Assembly (NCBI GenBank): GCA_964391195.1
Contig: CAYMLG010000020.1
Location: 1 to 64,000 of the forward strand
Direction: 5' to 3'
Origin: JAAYXE01 sp964391195
Lineage (GTDB): Bacteria > Chloroflexota > Anaerolineae > Anaerolineales > UBA4823
DNA length: 64,000 nt
The notes beneath the pieces are model-generated. The model had not been told where the DNA came from and ran no database searches. It saw only the letters and a program-made list of their open reading frames with translations. Numbering within the stretch: position 1 is the stretch's first letter; each line of letters begins with the position of its first letter. Shown here one piece after another: positions 16,710 to 26,006 of this stretch. Position numbers and translations under genes: made by a program.

Positions 16710-18056
16710 TTACTGGTCGCCTTCGATGCGGACGGTAGGGGGTTCATCCGTGTCTTCTTCGCCAACGTCCAGCGCTTCTTCGATGATGCCCTCATCGACG
16801 GCTTCCTTCGTCTCCTGCGCATCGCCGCCTTCCAGGGTGACGGTGGGCGCTTCCTCAGTATCCGCCCCGGCTTCCGCCTTGCCTAGCAGTTTTTCGACCG
16901 GGCCGGGAGGGGCTTCGTCGGCCTGCTTTTCCACCTGAATACCGGGGATCGAGTCGGGGGTAATCCAGCCCATTTCGGCTGCGTGCTGGGCCATCGGGAT
17001 GGTGTCATCGGCCAGGATCATGGTACAGCCTGCTTCTGCGACTCGCTTCGCCAGCTCGCGGACTGCTTCAGGACGCTTGAGGCTGCGGCTGACATTGCGG
17101 ATGTAAATGGCCAGGACACGGTCCGGGTGCAGGTTGACTGCTTCGGCGTAGATTTCGGGGTCCTCTTGCCCGCTGTCGCCGATCAAGATGAAGGGCAGAT
17201 CTTTGTAGGTATCCATGATCCGCTGGATAGAGTTGAGTTTGTGGGAGCGATGGCCGGTGGGGAGCAGCTCTTTTTCGGACACCCCCCAATCGCGCAGGAA
17301 CATGATCGGCCCGAGGGGGATATCTTGCAGATGAAAGAAGTCGCTGAGCAAGTCATAGATATTCCACGGGCTGCTGGAAACGTAGAACAGGGGATTGACC
17401 TCCCCCTGAGCGGGGCCCTGGTCTTTCCCGCCGCGCAGCAGCGCCCGGTAGAAGGCTGCAACCCCTTTAAAAGGCAGGCGGGTGCGCGCATTGCCGAGGA
17501 AAACCGTGCGCGCCATTTTAATCAGGTGCGTGGCGTCGGTTTGCAGCACGGTGTCGTCGATATCACTGATAACGCCGAACTCGGCGGTAGCGGGAGGGAC
17601 GAGCACCTGTCCTTCGGCGGTGATGGGTTCCGCTCCCGGGCTGGAGGGCGAGAGCAGTTCCAGGTCGATCGTGTGCCACAGGTTATCGCTGGGAAGCGGT
17701 TCGGAGGGATCAATCCAGACGTCGAAAAAGCCCTCCTCGTTCGCGGTTACTTCAACCTCATCCCGGCCGAAGCGGGCGCGGATGCGGGCGTAAGGGACTT
17801 CGTCGCTCTCGAACCGCCGGTACATATTCAATAGATTGTCCCAAATCGAATCATCTTCTGCGGCCGGAGTGATCCCCTTGTTTTCCAGGACGCGGCCGCG
17901 AAGGAAAAGGCGCTCGGGTGTGCCGAAACCACGATAAGGCACGATGATGATCGAACGGTGTCTCCCGAGACGATCGTGAAGGCGGTACTTTAGATTGTCA
18001 AAGGTGTTTTCGACATCAACAACCAGATGGCCAAGGACCTCTTTCCAACTTGCCAA
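16710..18056 (-). CDS. App1-like phosphatase (DUF2183) with Glu-rich tail
   Basis: 448 residues. A beta-rich N-terminal part (about 30-155) precedes a HAD-type phosphatase core: SDIDDTVLQTD (D165, D167, T169) carries the DxDxT catalytic motif, and FILIGDSGQEDPE the second acid pair. This matches the App1 phosphatidate phosphatase family (DUF2183); the lipid substrate is inferred from the family only. The C-terminus (about 380-448) is acidic and probably disordered, and holds two similar motifs, APTVTLEGGD and PPTVRIEGDQ. Its stop lies 2 nt from the convergent polX stop. Confidence 0.85.
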   Translation of the reverse strand: MASWKEVLGHLVVDVENTFDNLKYRLHDRLGRHRSIIIVPYRGFGTPERLFLRGRVLENKGITPAAEDDSIWDNLLNMYRRFESDEVPYARIRARFGRDEVEVTANEEGFFDVWIDPSEPLPSDNLWHTIDLELLSPSSPGAEPITAEGQVLVPPATAEFGVISDIDDTVLQTDATHLIKMARTVFLGNARTRLPFKGVAAFYRALLRGGKDQGPAQGEVNPLFYVSSSPWNIYDLLSDFFHLQDIPLGPIMFLRDWGVSEKELLPTGHRSHKLNSIQRIMDTYKDLPFILIGDSGQEDPEIYAEAVNLHPDRVLAIYIRNVSRSLKRPEAVRELAKRVAEAGCTMILADDTIPMAQHAAEMGWITPDSIPGIQVEKQADEAPPGPVEKLLGKAEAGADTEEAPTVTLEGGDAQETKEAVDEGIIEEALDVGEEDTDEPPTVRIEGDQ

Positions 18057-18131
18057 CGGGAGACCTCCTTGTTATGATTGGCAGATAAACGGGAACCGGG
18101 GGAGAATACCTGCCCTACCGGTAAAAGCAAC

Positions 18132-18494
18132 TTATGCTTCCGCAAGCTCTTTGTCGAGAAACCAGTTCCCCTTCCTGCGGTTTACATCGACAGGTGAGCG
18201 ATCATAATACAGATCGAAAATCTGGCCTGTGTGGGTGCGGACGCGATAATAATCCAGTCCGACCCCCCAGGAGCCGCGCCGGGCGGCAACCGCGGCGTGC
18301 TCCGGCTTCATATTCCGAGCCATGCGCCCTCGCCGTTCGTAATCGTGCCACTCGCTGATGGTCTCTACAATCTGGTAGACCTGATCCTGCCAGATGAAAC
18401 GGTCTGGACGTCCCGGTTTCTTTTCCAGCAGGGGCGGGTGGTCGTAATCAACCTCGATGGGGCGGTTGATGAAGCGAACGGGTTTCAAATTCAT
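18132..18494 (-). CDS. DUF6504-like protein
   Basis: 120-residue cytosolic-looking protein with no signal or membrane segment. RFIWQDQVYQIVETISEWHDY and YYRVRTHTGQIFDLYYD resemble, from memory, the small DUF6504 family (W/R-rich, ending in a DLYYD-type strand and a W-F-L motif, here GNWFLDKELAE). The function of that family is unknown to me. It lies 75 nt upstream of the App1-like gene on the same strand, and they may be co-transcribed. Confidence 0.7.
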   Translation of the reverse strand: MNLKPVRFINRPIEVDYDHPPLLEKKPGRPDRFIWQDQVYQIVETISEWHDYERRGRMARNMKPEHAAVAARRGSWGVGLDYYRVRTHTGQIFDLYYDRSPVDVNRRKGNWFLDKELAEA

Positions 18495-18577
18495 GCTCTT
18501 ATTCTAACCGGTAATTCCGGCCATTCGTGGACCGTGGTTCAAGACCAACCGGGTTCACCTCGTTCTGCAGGGGCACT

Positions 18578-18691
18578 ATGTCTGAGATAACGCGCCGTAT
18601 TCTGCTGTCCTGCCTGGCTCTGATCCTCTCCAGTTGTCTTTGCCTGAGCCTGATCACCGCGGTGTGGGCCGGGTTTTTGATCCTGCAGTAG
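18578..18691 (+). CDS. Small membrane protein (37 aa)
   Basis: An open frame starting MSEITRRILL and ending in AGFLILQ-stop consists of a short basic head and one hydrophobic helix of about 25 residues. GCAGGGG lies about 6 nt ahead of the ATG. The Arg-Arg before the helix predicts an N-in orientation. It sits in the gap before the HAD gene and could be its first cistron. Only composition and the start signal support it; not recognised as any family. Confidence 0.45.
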   Translation: MSEITRRILLSCLALILSSCLCLSLITAVWAGFLILQ

Positions 18692-18769
18692 CCGGGGGAA
18701 CCAGGCCGGCCGGTTGTAATTCTGATCCATTCCCTGGCAGAAGCCGGGGCGATGACCTGGAAGAACATT

Positions 18770-19462
18770 ATGCCTCTCGATCTCTCGCGGATCCGTGCAA
18801 TCTGTTTCGACCTTGACGGCACCCTGAGCGACACGGACGATCAATTCGTGCTGCGGCTGGCAAGGTGGATTCAGCCTGCCCGTTTCCTCTACCCCCGGCG
18901 GGACCCGCAGATGCTGGCCCGTTGGCTGATCATGCGTTCTGAAGGGGCAGCGACTTTTCTGTATGGCCTGCCGGACCGTTTTCACCTGGATGAGACCTTT
19001 TCCCGGATCGGGGACCGGCTGTACCGGTTGGGATGGACCGGTCGCCCGCACCAATTCCAACTGATGGACGGGGTCGGCGAGATGCTGGCCGGGCTTTCGC
19101 AGCGATATCCATTAGCCATCGTCAGCGCCCGGGGGGAGCGCGGCATCCGGGCGTTTTTAAGTGAATTTACACTGGATGAACGATTTCATTGCGTAGCCTG
19201 CGCTCAAACCTGCCGTCGCACCAAACCCTATCCAGACCCTATTCTGTGGGCTGCGGAGCAGATGGGTGTGCGCCCGGAAGAGTGTTTGATGGTTGGGGAT
19301 ACGACCGTGGATATTCGGGCGGGCAAGGCGGCTGGGGCGCAGACGGTGGGCGTGCTGTGCGGTTTTGGCGAAGAGGCCGAACTGCGCCGGGCGGGGGCGG
19401 ACCTGATCCTGCCTCATACGAAAGATCTGGTTTCAGTTCTAAATAACGGCTTTTCCGGATAA
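18770..19462 (+). CDS. HAD-family hydrolase, phosphoglycolate-phosphatase-like
   Basis: 230 residues. FDLDGTLSDTD at the N-terminus is HAD motif I with the Asp nucleophile; a helical cap follows; AIVSAR is motif II, CRRTKPYPDP carries the motif III Lys, and CLMVGDTTVDIRAGKAAGA is motif IV. Closest by pattern to Gph/PPase-type phosphatases; the substrate is unknown. ATG at 18770 is preferred because GGAAG lies about 7 nt upstream; an in-frame ATG at 18752 is the alternative. Confidence 0.87.
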   Translation: MPLDLSRIRAICFDLDGTLSDTDDQFVLRLARWIQPARFLYPRRDPQMLARWLIMRSEGAATFLYGLPDRFHLDETFSRIGDRLYRLGWTGRPHQFQLMDGVGEMLAGLSQRYPLAIVSARGERGIRAFLSEFTLDERFHCVACAQTCRRTKPYPDPILWAAEQMGVRPEECLMVGDTTVDIRAGKAAGAQTVGVLCGFGEEAELRRAGADLILPHTKDLVSVLNNGFSG

Positions 19463-19502
19463 ATTCGAAGTAAAATACTGAGAATTTCGTTAAAGATTAA
19501 GC

Positions 19503-19508
19503 TATAAT
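19503..19508 (+). promoter_or_regulatory. -10 box adjoining a start codon
   Basis: Perfect TATAAT ends 6 nt before the GTG start at 19515; a weak CTGAGA (19478-19483) could be the -35. With no Shine-Dalgarno in between, the mRNA is probably leaderless. Confidence 0.55.
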
Positions 19509-19514
19509 AATCAT

Positions 19515-20483
19515 GTGAAAAATAAGGGCCAATTCGCGATTCGCTGTATATTGATTTTATTGATCCTGGCCCTGACCGGAGTAATAGGGGGAGAGTTGTC
19601 TCTGGCTCAAGTGGGTGAGGAGCTTTACTTCCCCGAGACAGGACACCGGGTTGCGGGTGAGTTTGCGGTTGTTTATCGAGATACCCCCGAAGCGCTGCTC
19701 GTATTTGGATACCCGATCACTGAAGCATATCAGGATTCGGTGACCGGGCTGATTGTCCAGTATTTCCAACGGATGAGGTTCGAGCTTCATCCGGAAGCCA
19801 GCACGCCTGAACAGCGAGTCGTGCTGAGTCCGCTGGGCAAATATCTGTACCGGCCGGGTCAGCAGCTTCCCCTACCTGGCGGACGTTCCGCCTGCGAGAC
19901 CTTCGAGGCTAACGGCTTCCTGGTGTGTTACGCTTTCTTAGATTTTTTCAAGGAGCATGGAGGGGTTCAACAGTTCGGCTACCCGATCTCGAACATCGAG
20001 GCGCATGACGAGCGGATCGTCCAGTACTTCGAGCGGGCCCGCTTCGAATGGCATCCGGAGCTTCCACCCGGGCAGCGGGTGACTCTCACCGATTTGGGAG
20101 CGCGATACTTCCATCAGCGGGGAGAAAATCCGGTGCGGCTGCTGCCCGTTGCGGACAGCAATCTGGTGCCTACGATCTTAGGCTTAAAGGTTCAGGCTTT
20201 TCCGAAGTACCCGGTAAGCGGAAGAAGCGGTAAACAGACAGTGTTTGTCACCGTACGAGATCAAAATTCTCAGCCGGTCCCCGGAGCCCAGCTTCTGCTC
20301 GCAGTGAACACCCCGAGCGGGGAACAGAGCCGGTATGTGATGCCGGGCACCGACGCAAACGGAATCAGCCAGTTCGAATTCCCGTATGAATCGGATGCGA
20401 CCGGGGTGGCCGAATTGGAGATCCTGGCGACATTCAATGGGATAGAGGAGGAGACAGTTTCCTCCTTCCGTATTTGGTGGTAG
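19515..20483 (+). CDS. Secreted protein with two YFPETGH-type repeats and Ig-like domain
   Basis: 322 residues beginning at GTG. Signal peptide (about 1-31, ending LSLAQ). Two repeats of about 75 residues follow: LYFPETGHRVAGEFAVVY...FGYPITEAY...VQYFQRMRFELHP, and a second with FGYPISNIE...VQYFERARFEWHP. I know such repeats from many secreted Chloroflexota proteins; their role is unknown, with ligand or wall binding possible. The last ~100 residues look like an Ig-like beta-sandwich (VFVTVRDQNSQPVPGAQL). No catalytic residues are evident. Confidence 0.85.
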   Translation: MKNKGQFAIRCILILLILALTGVIGGELSLAQVGEELYFPETGHRVAGEFAVVYRDTPEALLVFGYPITEAYQDSVTGLIVQYFQRMRFELHPEASTPEQRVVLSPLGKYLYRPGQQLPLPGGRSACETFEANGFLVCYAFLDFFKEHGGVQQFGYPISNIEAHDERIVQYFERARFEWHPELPPGQRVTLTDLGARYFHQRGENPVRLLPVADSNLVPTILGLKVQAFPKYPVSGRSGKQTVFVTVRDQNSQPVPGAQLLLAVNTPSGEQSRYVMPGTDANGISQFEFPYESDATGVAELEILATFNGIEEETVSSFRIWW

Positions 20484-20490
20484 CGAAGGA

Positions 20491-20530
20491 AAAAAACTGC
20501 CCCGCCGGGTCTGCTCGGCGGGGCTTTTGA
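20491..20530. terminator. Bidirectional terminator
   Basis: Perfect 9-bp GC stem (20499-20507 with 20516-20524), with an A-run on its left and TTTT on its right, lying between two convergent genes. It can terminate transcription from both sides. Confidence 0.85.
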
Positions 20531-20531
20531 T

Positions 20532-22850
20532 TTAATATCCGCGGATTTGGACCAGGGCGGCCTGGTATTCTTCCCGGTTGGGAGGATTCAAGGCGAGGAT
20601 CGCCTCGAGGGCTTCAACTGCGCCGCGATAGTCATTCGCTTCGAGCAGCCCGTCGCCGACCTTGTCGAACTCGGCAATTGCTTCCTGGTTGCGCCCAACC
20701 TGGCGATAGCCCTCCGCCAGGCGACGGCGGACCGCAACCCGGCCGGGGTTTTCCTGGACCAGGCTCTCGAGAAAGGCAATGGCCCTTTGGGTCTGACCGG
20801 CGCTCGCCAGGTGGGATATGTAATTATCCAGCTCGCTCATCGCCTGGTTTTCCTGCCCCAGGCGGAAGTTCAGCTCGATCAGGTTCGTCCGGGCCTTCTC
20901 ATCGTCAGGCTGCAAAGTGCGGATTTGTTCGAAGATGCGCAGAGCCTGGCGCCAGTCGAGGCTTTGCAGGTCGATGTCGGCCATACTGTGCAAAAGCTTC
21001 ACCCGAATGGACCGGTCCACCATAGACTGCTGGGCGAGCCGCAGGCCGTCGGTATAGGTCTTGCGGGCCATCTCCAGATCGGCCAGGGAATAATAGACAT
21101 CGGCCAGGTTGATATACTCCTGGATGGCATCCTCTATGCGCTGGCAGGCGATCAACTGGCTGATCAGATGCGTGCGGGCGTTCAGATCCATGGGGGCGAT
21201 TTCGATGATGCGCCCGTACATATCGATTGCCCGGTGCGGTTCGCCGCGAACGCTGTAGGTGCGGGCGACTGCAGAGAGCTTCGCCGCGGCCGGTTGGATC
21301 CGTCCTTCCTTGAACAGCAGCTCACCAATATAGGTGTGGAGCGGCAGATAAGTGGGCGCATGCTGGAGGGCGTAAAAGGCCTCTTCCATCGCCGAGCGAA
21401 AAAGTCCCTTCTGGCTCAGCTCAAAGATATGGGTCAGGGATTGAATGACCTGACTGCTGCGGGCTTCGGTGAGGATCTCAGCCAGGGGGATAGGCGGGCT
21501 GCCTGGACCAGAGGGCGGAAGCTGCTGGCGCGCGCGCTGGAGATTATTCTTCCAATCGGGGCGCACAACCAGCGACACAATATTCTCACACAGGCGGTGA
21601 TGGGCTTGAGGGTCGGTCTGCTGCCTGAAGGATTCGATCAGAGGTTCGTAGAGCTGGCGCAGGTCATCCGCCTGCTCTGGGTCGACCACCTGGGCATCGG
21701 CCAGCCTCAGGGCTTCCAGGTATTCCAGGGCTGCGGTGTGCATCTGCCCCTCTTTAGCGAGCAGCTCGCCTAACAGCAGGTGCGCGCCCAGAGCGAAATC
21801 GCTGTGTTTTGTGGCTTTATGCAAATGGGCAGAGGCGTTTTTCGAACGCCCGCATTGCACCAGCAGATAGCCCAGGTCGAAGTGAGCGGCCGGGTGGTCC
21901 AGTCCGGCGGCGATCGCTTTCTCCAGCTCCGCAGCGGCCTGATCGTAAAGCTCCTGAGTTTGCAAATCGACCAGTTGGCTGAGATGTAGGGCGATCTTAG
22001 CGCGGTCTACCGGATGGCGGAGCTGCCCGGTGCCCTGAACGAGCATCTGCAGCCCGAGGCGGCGATTTCCGGGTGTCTCTTCTTCGACGCTCTCGAAGAG
22101 CATATCTGCCAGCAGGGTAAGCGCCTTCTGGCGCGCCTGCGTAATTGGATCCGGACTGCTTTCGAAGACCGAAGGCTTGCGCGGCGCTTCCAACTGGCGC
22201 ACTTGAGCCATGCGTAAAGGGGCTGTGCCGCCCCGCGGCCGGGTTGGACGGGGCAGCGGCCGGCCCTCACGCAGCAGGGCGAAGGCCTGGAGGGCTTCAT
22301 TGCTGGCCGGAAGGATCTGGATCGCCTGCTGCACGGCTTTCGCCGCCCGGGGAGTATCTCCGGCGGCCTGCAGCAGGCTGGCCACGGCGAGAAATTCGTT
22401 CACTGCTTTCTGCTTATCGCCGAGCCGTTCGTAAACCAACGCCAGGCGGGAATGGGCCTGCAGGTTGTCGGGGGTGAGGCGGGTAACCCGTTTCCAACTC
22501 TCAATCGCCTTGTTGGCATCCCGGTTTTTCATGTATAACTCGGCCGCGCGCAGGGAGGCCTGGGACGACTGTTCCAGGTTCCCCTGGCGTTCGTAGATTT
22601 GTGCGGCCTTTTCTACCGGCAAGGGGTCGTTCGGCGCGACCCGGGCGGCGCGCAGATAGCAGCTCAGCGACTGTTCGAAGTCTTGCAGTTCATAGAGCGC
22701 CAGCCCCAGGTTGATCAACGCCTGAGGATGATCGGGGATGGCATCCAGCGCCTCCCGGTAGTGGGCGGCGGCCTGATCCCAGAGCTGATCCCAGGCGGCC
22801 GAATGCCCCTGGTTCATCGCTTGCTGGAAGATGTCCTCGTGTGCAGCCAT
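20532..22850 (-). CDS. Large TPR-repeat protein
   Basis: 772 residues built almost wholly of tetratricopeptide repeats, clearest at the N-terminus (AAAHYREALDAIPDHPQALI; LGLALYELQDFEQSLSCYL) and again at about 480-750. A Pro/Arg-rich break occurs near residues 205-240. No signal peptide or membrane helix, so probably a cytoplasmic scaffold. The central part is less regular. No enzymatic motif seen; the partner is unknown. Convergent with the secreted repeat protein. Confidence 0.85.
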   Translation of the reverse strand: MAAHEDIFQQAMNQGHSAAWDQLWDQAAAHYREALDAIPDHPQALINLGLALYELQDFEQSLSCYLRAARVAPNDPLPVEKAAQIYERQGNLEQSSQASLRAAELYMKNRDANKAIESWKRVTRLTPDNLQAHSRLALVYERLGDKQKAVNEFLAVASLLQAAGDTPRAAKAVQQAIQILPASNEALQAFALLREGRPLPRPTRPRGGTAPLRMAQVRQLEAPRKPSVFESSPDPITQARQKALTLLADMLFESVEEETPGNRRLGLQMLVQGTGQLRHPVDRAKIALHLSQLVDLQTQELYDQAAAELEKAIAAGLDHPAAHFDLGYLLVQCGRSKNASAHLHKATKHSDFALGAHLLLGELLAKEGQMHTAALEYLEALRLADAQVVDPEQADDLRQLYEPLIESFRQQTDPQAHHRLCENIVSLVVRPDWKNNLQRARQQLPPSGPGSPPIPLAEILTEARSSQVIQSLTHIFELSQKGLFRSAMEEAFYALQHAPTYLPLHTYIGELLFKEGRIQPAAAKLSAVARTYSVRGEPHRAIDMYGRIIEIAPMDLNARTHLISQLIACQRIEDAIQEYINLADVYYSLADLEMARKTYTDGLRLAQQSMVDRSIRVKLLHSMADIDLQSLDWRQALRIFEQIRTLQPDDEKARTNLIELNFRLGQENQAMSELDNYISHLASAGQTQRAIAFLESLVQENPGRVAVRRRLAEGYRQVGRNQEAIAEFDKVGDGLLEANDYRGAVEALEAILALNPPNREEYQAALVQIRGY

Positions 22851-23008
22851 AGTGTCAATTCCCAGGCCGGGTCAGGGGGCGAACGGTTATATGATCGATA
22901 TTCGAAAGCATAGAAGTTATGGCAAGTATAACGTATTTTACATCAACTTGCGCCTGTCATATCCTTTAACCGGCGGGGGTGAGCAATATTTCTCTGTCCT
23001 GCACCCTC

Positions 23009-25804
23009 CTATTGGAGGGGTTCCATATCCCCCCAATTGGAGCCGCTGCGAGCTTCGGCGGCGAGCGAGACGGAAAGCTCGTATATGTTTTCCATCACGT
23101 GCTGCACGATTTTGGCGGTCTGAACCAACTCAGACTTCGGCACCTCGAAGACAAGTTCGTCGTGGACCTGGAGCAGCATGCGGCCGGAAAGGCCTGCCTC
23201 TGCCAGAGCCGGCGGAATCCGCAGCATCGCCAGTTTCATCAGGTCTGCAGCGGTGCCCTGCACAGGGGCATTGATGGCCTCCCGCTCTTCGCGGTTGCGG
23301 ATATTCCGGTTGCTCTGATTCTTCAGGTTGGGGAAGTAGCGCCGCCTGCCCAGGAGGGTCTCAACGTAACCCTGTTCGGCAGCCAGGAGCCGCAGGTTAT
23401 CGAGGAACCGCTTTACACCGGGGAACTGCTCGAAATACGTTTCCATAAAGTTTTCGGACTCGGCCAGCGTTAAATCGGTGTAGCGGGTGAGACCGAAGGC
23501 GCTGATCCCGTAAATCAGGCCGAAGTTAATTCCTTTTGCCCGCCGGCGCATATCTTTCGTGACTTTCTCGATGGGCACATTGTAGATGGCGGCTGCGGTC
23601 GCGGCGTGAATATCCTGCCCCAGGCGAAATGCCTGGATCATCGCCTGATCCTGAGCCATGTGGGCGACGATGCGCAGCTCGATCTGCGAGTAATCCACCG
23701 ATAGCAGCACATTCCCCGGCTCGGCAACGAAGGCATGGCGCACTTGCCGCCCGAGCTCGGAGCGGATGGGGATGTTCTGCAGGTTGGGATCCGAGGAAGC
23801 GATCCGCCCGGTAACTGCGCCGCTCTGATTGTAAGAGGTGTGCACCCGCCAGGTCTGGGGATTGACCTGGAGGGGAAGCGCATCCACGTAGGTCGATTTG
23901 AGCTTCGAGAGCTCGCGATACTCCAGCACCCAATCCACCACCTCGTGCTTTCCGCTCATCGCTTCCAACACGCCGGCCGCGGTCGAGTAGAACCCGGTGC
24001 TGGTCCGCGCGGTGCGATCGGGGGGATCCAGTCCAAGCCTCCCGAACAACGCTTCGGAAAGTTGTTGTGGAGAATTCAGGTTGAATTCATGTCCGCAAGC
24101 CTGGTAAATCTTCTGCTCGATCTCGCCCAGTCGCTGGCTTAAATCTTGAGACATACGCTGCAGGTAACCGGTATCCAGGGATACGCCGGCCATTTCCATA
24201 TCGGCCAGCACCGGTATCAGCGGCATTTCCATCTCAATGAAGAGGCGGGTGCCATTGCAGGCATCCAACTCAGCCTGCAGTTCCGGCATCAGCCGCAGCA
24301 CGACCTCAGCATCCAGGGCGGCATAAGCGGCGGCCTGCTCGATAGGGACCTCCGCCATGGTGATCTGTTTCTTGCCTTTGCCGATCAGTTCCTCGATCTG
24401 GGTCATGCGGATGTCCTGGCGGACCCAGGCCAGGTTTTTCAGCCCCAGGTTTCGACTGGTGGGGTTGATCAACCATTCGGCGATCATTGAATCAAAGGAG
24501 AGCGGGCTCACCCTCAACCCATTGCGGGCGAGCATCACGAAGTCGTATTTCAGGTTGTGGCCCACTTTAGGGATGCGCGGATCGGTCATCGGGGCTTCCA
24601 GGGCGCCGATCACGGTGGGGATGGAGAGCTGTGCGCCCTCGTTGTGACCCAGGGGGATGTAGTAACCCCGGCCCGGTTCTGTGGCCAGAGAGATCCCCAC
24701 CAGATCGGCCTGCATCTGATCGGTCCCCGTGGTCTCGGTATCGAAAGAAATCACCTCAGCCTGTTGGAGGCGCTCGACCAGCTCCTGCAAGGACTCTGGA
24801 CTGTCCACGATCACCGTTTCCAGCCCCTCCACCGCCGGGGCCTGGGCTACGCCCATGCTGACCGGCTGAGAAGTCCCGAACAGTGAGAGCTGCTGTCCCG
24901 CGCTGGGGGCGGTTTTCCCATAGTTTTGCTCTATCGCCGTCAGGCGCGGCATCAGCGAACGGAATTCCAGCTCGCGGAAGATCCCCTCCACCTGCGCGGG
25001 TTCGAATTGGTCGGGGCGCGAGCGGTCGAGATCGAGGGGCACATCGAGATCACAGACGATGCGGGCCAATTTCTGGCTGAGATAGGCGGCTTCCCTTCCC
25101 GCTTCCAACTTTTTGCGCACACCTGCTGGAATTTCGTCGAGATGGGCATACACTCCATCCAGGGTGTCGTAGGTCTCGAGCAAAGAGGCGGCGGTCTTTT
25201 CGCCAATGCCGGCCACCCCGGGGATGTTGTCCGACTTGTCGCCGACCAGGGCCTTGAAGTCAACCACCTGGTCCGGCCGGACTCCCAGGCTCTCTTTTAC
25301 CGTCCCGGCGAAGAAATCTTTTGCATCGGAAAGACTTTTCCCTGGTAAACTTACTATGATTCGATCGTCGACGAGTTGGAGTAAGTCGCGATCGCCGGTG
25401 ATGATCTTTACTCCCAGGCCCTGTGCAACGGCTTTGCGCGACAGGCTGCCAAGCACATCATCGGCTTCGTATCCATCGACTTCAATGCGAGGAATGTTGA
25501 AAGCATCCACCAATTGGCGGATGCGGTTGATCTGTACCTGGAGATCGGAAGGCATCTTCTGCCGTGTCCCCTTATATTCCGGATACAGGTCGTCACGGAA
25601 AGTCCGGCCGGTATCGAACACCACCATCAGATAGTCCGGCCGTTCCTGCTCAAGCAGGCGCAGAAGAACACTGGTAAAGCCATACACCCCGGCTGTGGGC
25701 TCGCCGCTGCTGGTGGCAAAGCCACTGGGATTGCCCTTGGTAATGGCGAAGTAGGTGCGATAGGCCAGTGCATGGCCATCGATCAAATAGAGAGTCGGAG
25801 GCAT
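23009..25804 (-). CDS. polA: DNA polymerase I
   Basis: Replicative gap filling and repair. 931 residues with all three domains: 5' nuclease (about 1-290; DGYEADDVLG, ITGDRDLLQLV, GDKSDNIPGV), 3'-5' proofreading exonuclease whose DTETTG motif keeps the metal-binding D-x-E, and polymerase with motif A SVDYSQIELRI, motif B RRRAKGINFGLIYG and motif C QVHDELVFE. The Phe in motif B is the residue that excludes dideoxynucleotides in E. coli Pol I. Unlike Taq Pol I, the exonuclease site appears intact. Divergent from the gene at 26007. Confidence 0.97.
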   Translation of the reverse strand: MPPTLYLIDGHALAYRTYFAITKGNPSGFATSSGEPTAGVYGFTSVLLRLLEQERPDYLMVVFDTGRTFRDDLYPEYKGTRQKMPSDLQVQINRIRQLVDAFNIPRIEVDGYEADDVLGSLSRKAVAQGLGVKIITGDRDLLQLVDDRIIVSLPGKSLSDAKDFFAGTVKESLGVRPDQVVDFKALVGDKSDNIPGVAGIGEKTAASLLETYDTLDGVYAHLDEIPAGVRKKLEAGREAAYLSQKLARIVCDLDVPLDLDRSRPDQFEPAQVEGIFRELEFRSLMPRLTAIEQNYGKTAPSAGQQLSLFGTSQPVSMGVAQAPAVEGLETVIVDSPESLQELVERLQQAEVISFDTETTGTDQMQADLVGISLATEPGRGYYIPLGHNEGAQLSIPTVIGALEAPMTDPRIPKVGHNLKYDFVMLARNGLRVSPLSFDSMIAEWLINPTSRNLGLKNLAWVRQDIRMTQIEELIGKGKKQITMAEVPIEQAAAYAALDAEVVLRLMPELQAELDACNGTRLFIEMEMPLIPVLADMEMAGVSLDTGYLQRMSQDLSQRLGEIEQKIYQACGHEFNLNSPQQLSEALFGRLGLDPPDRTARTSTGFYSTAAGVLEAMSGKHEVVDWVLEYRELSKLKSTYVDALPLQVNPQTWRVHTSYNQSGAVTGRIASSDPNLQNIPIRSELGRQVRHAFVAEPGNVLLSVDYSQIELRIVAHMAQDQAMIQAFRLGQDIHAATAAAIYNVPIEKVTKDMRRRAKGINFGLIYGISAFGLTRYTDLTLAESENFMETYFEQFPGVKRFLDNLRLLAAEQGYVETLLGRRRYFPNLKNQSNRNIRNREEREAINAPVQGTAADLMKLAMLRIPPALAEAGLSGRMLLQVHDELVFEVPKSELVQTAKIVQHVMENIYELSVSLAAEARSGSNWGDMEPLQ

Positions 25805-25968
25805 ACGGATCCTTTCAAGCCGAATGCACGGAACCGGGCCCCAAGACGGCAGGTGTGAAGCGAAAACTGTAGATTGATTTTATGTGGATGTGGGACCCAT
25901 CTGCTGATTATTACTACCCGCCATAGGCGAGTGTAACACAAAACCAGGTTCTTTGTGAGAGACAACCG

Positions 25969-25997
25969 TTGACAAGCATTATTGAAAATGGTACCCT
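25969..25997 (+). promoter_or_regulatory. Promoter with -10 close to a start codon
   Basis: TTGACA (25969-25974), 17-nt spacer, TACCCT (25992-25997). The ATG at 26007 begins 9 nt beyond the -10, leaving a predicted leader of only a few bases and no Shine-Dalgarno. Confidence 0.7.
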
Positions 25998-26006
25998 CGA
26001 TTCAAG

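Noticed and set aside
20547..21773. Plus-strand frame antisense to the large TPR protein
   Set aside because: The TPR protein has clear repeats on the other strand; the antisense frame has none and starts inside the terminator region.
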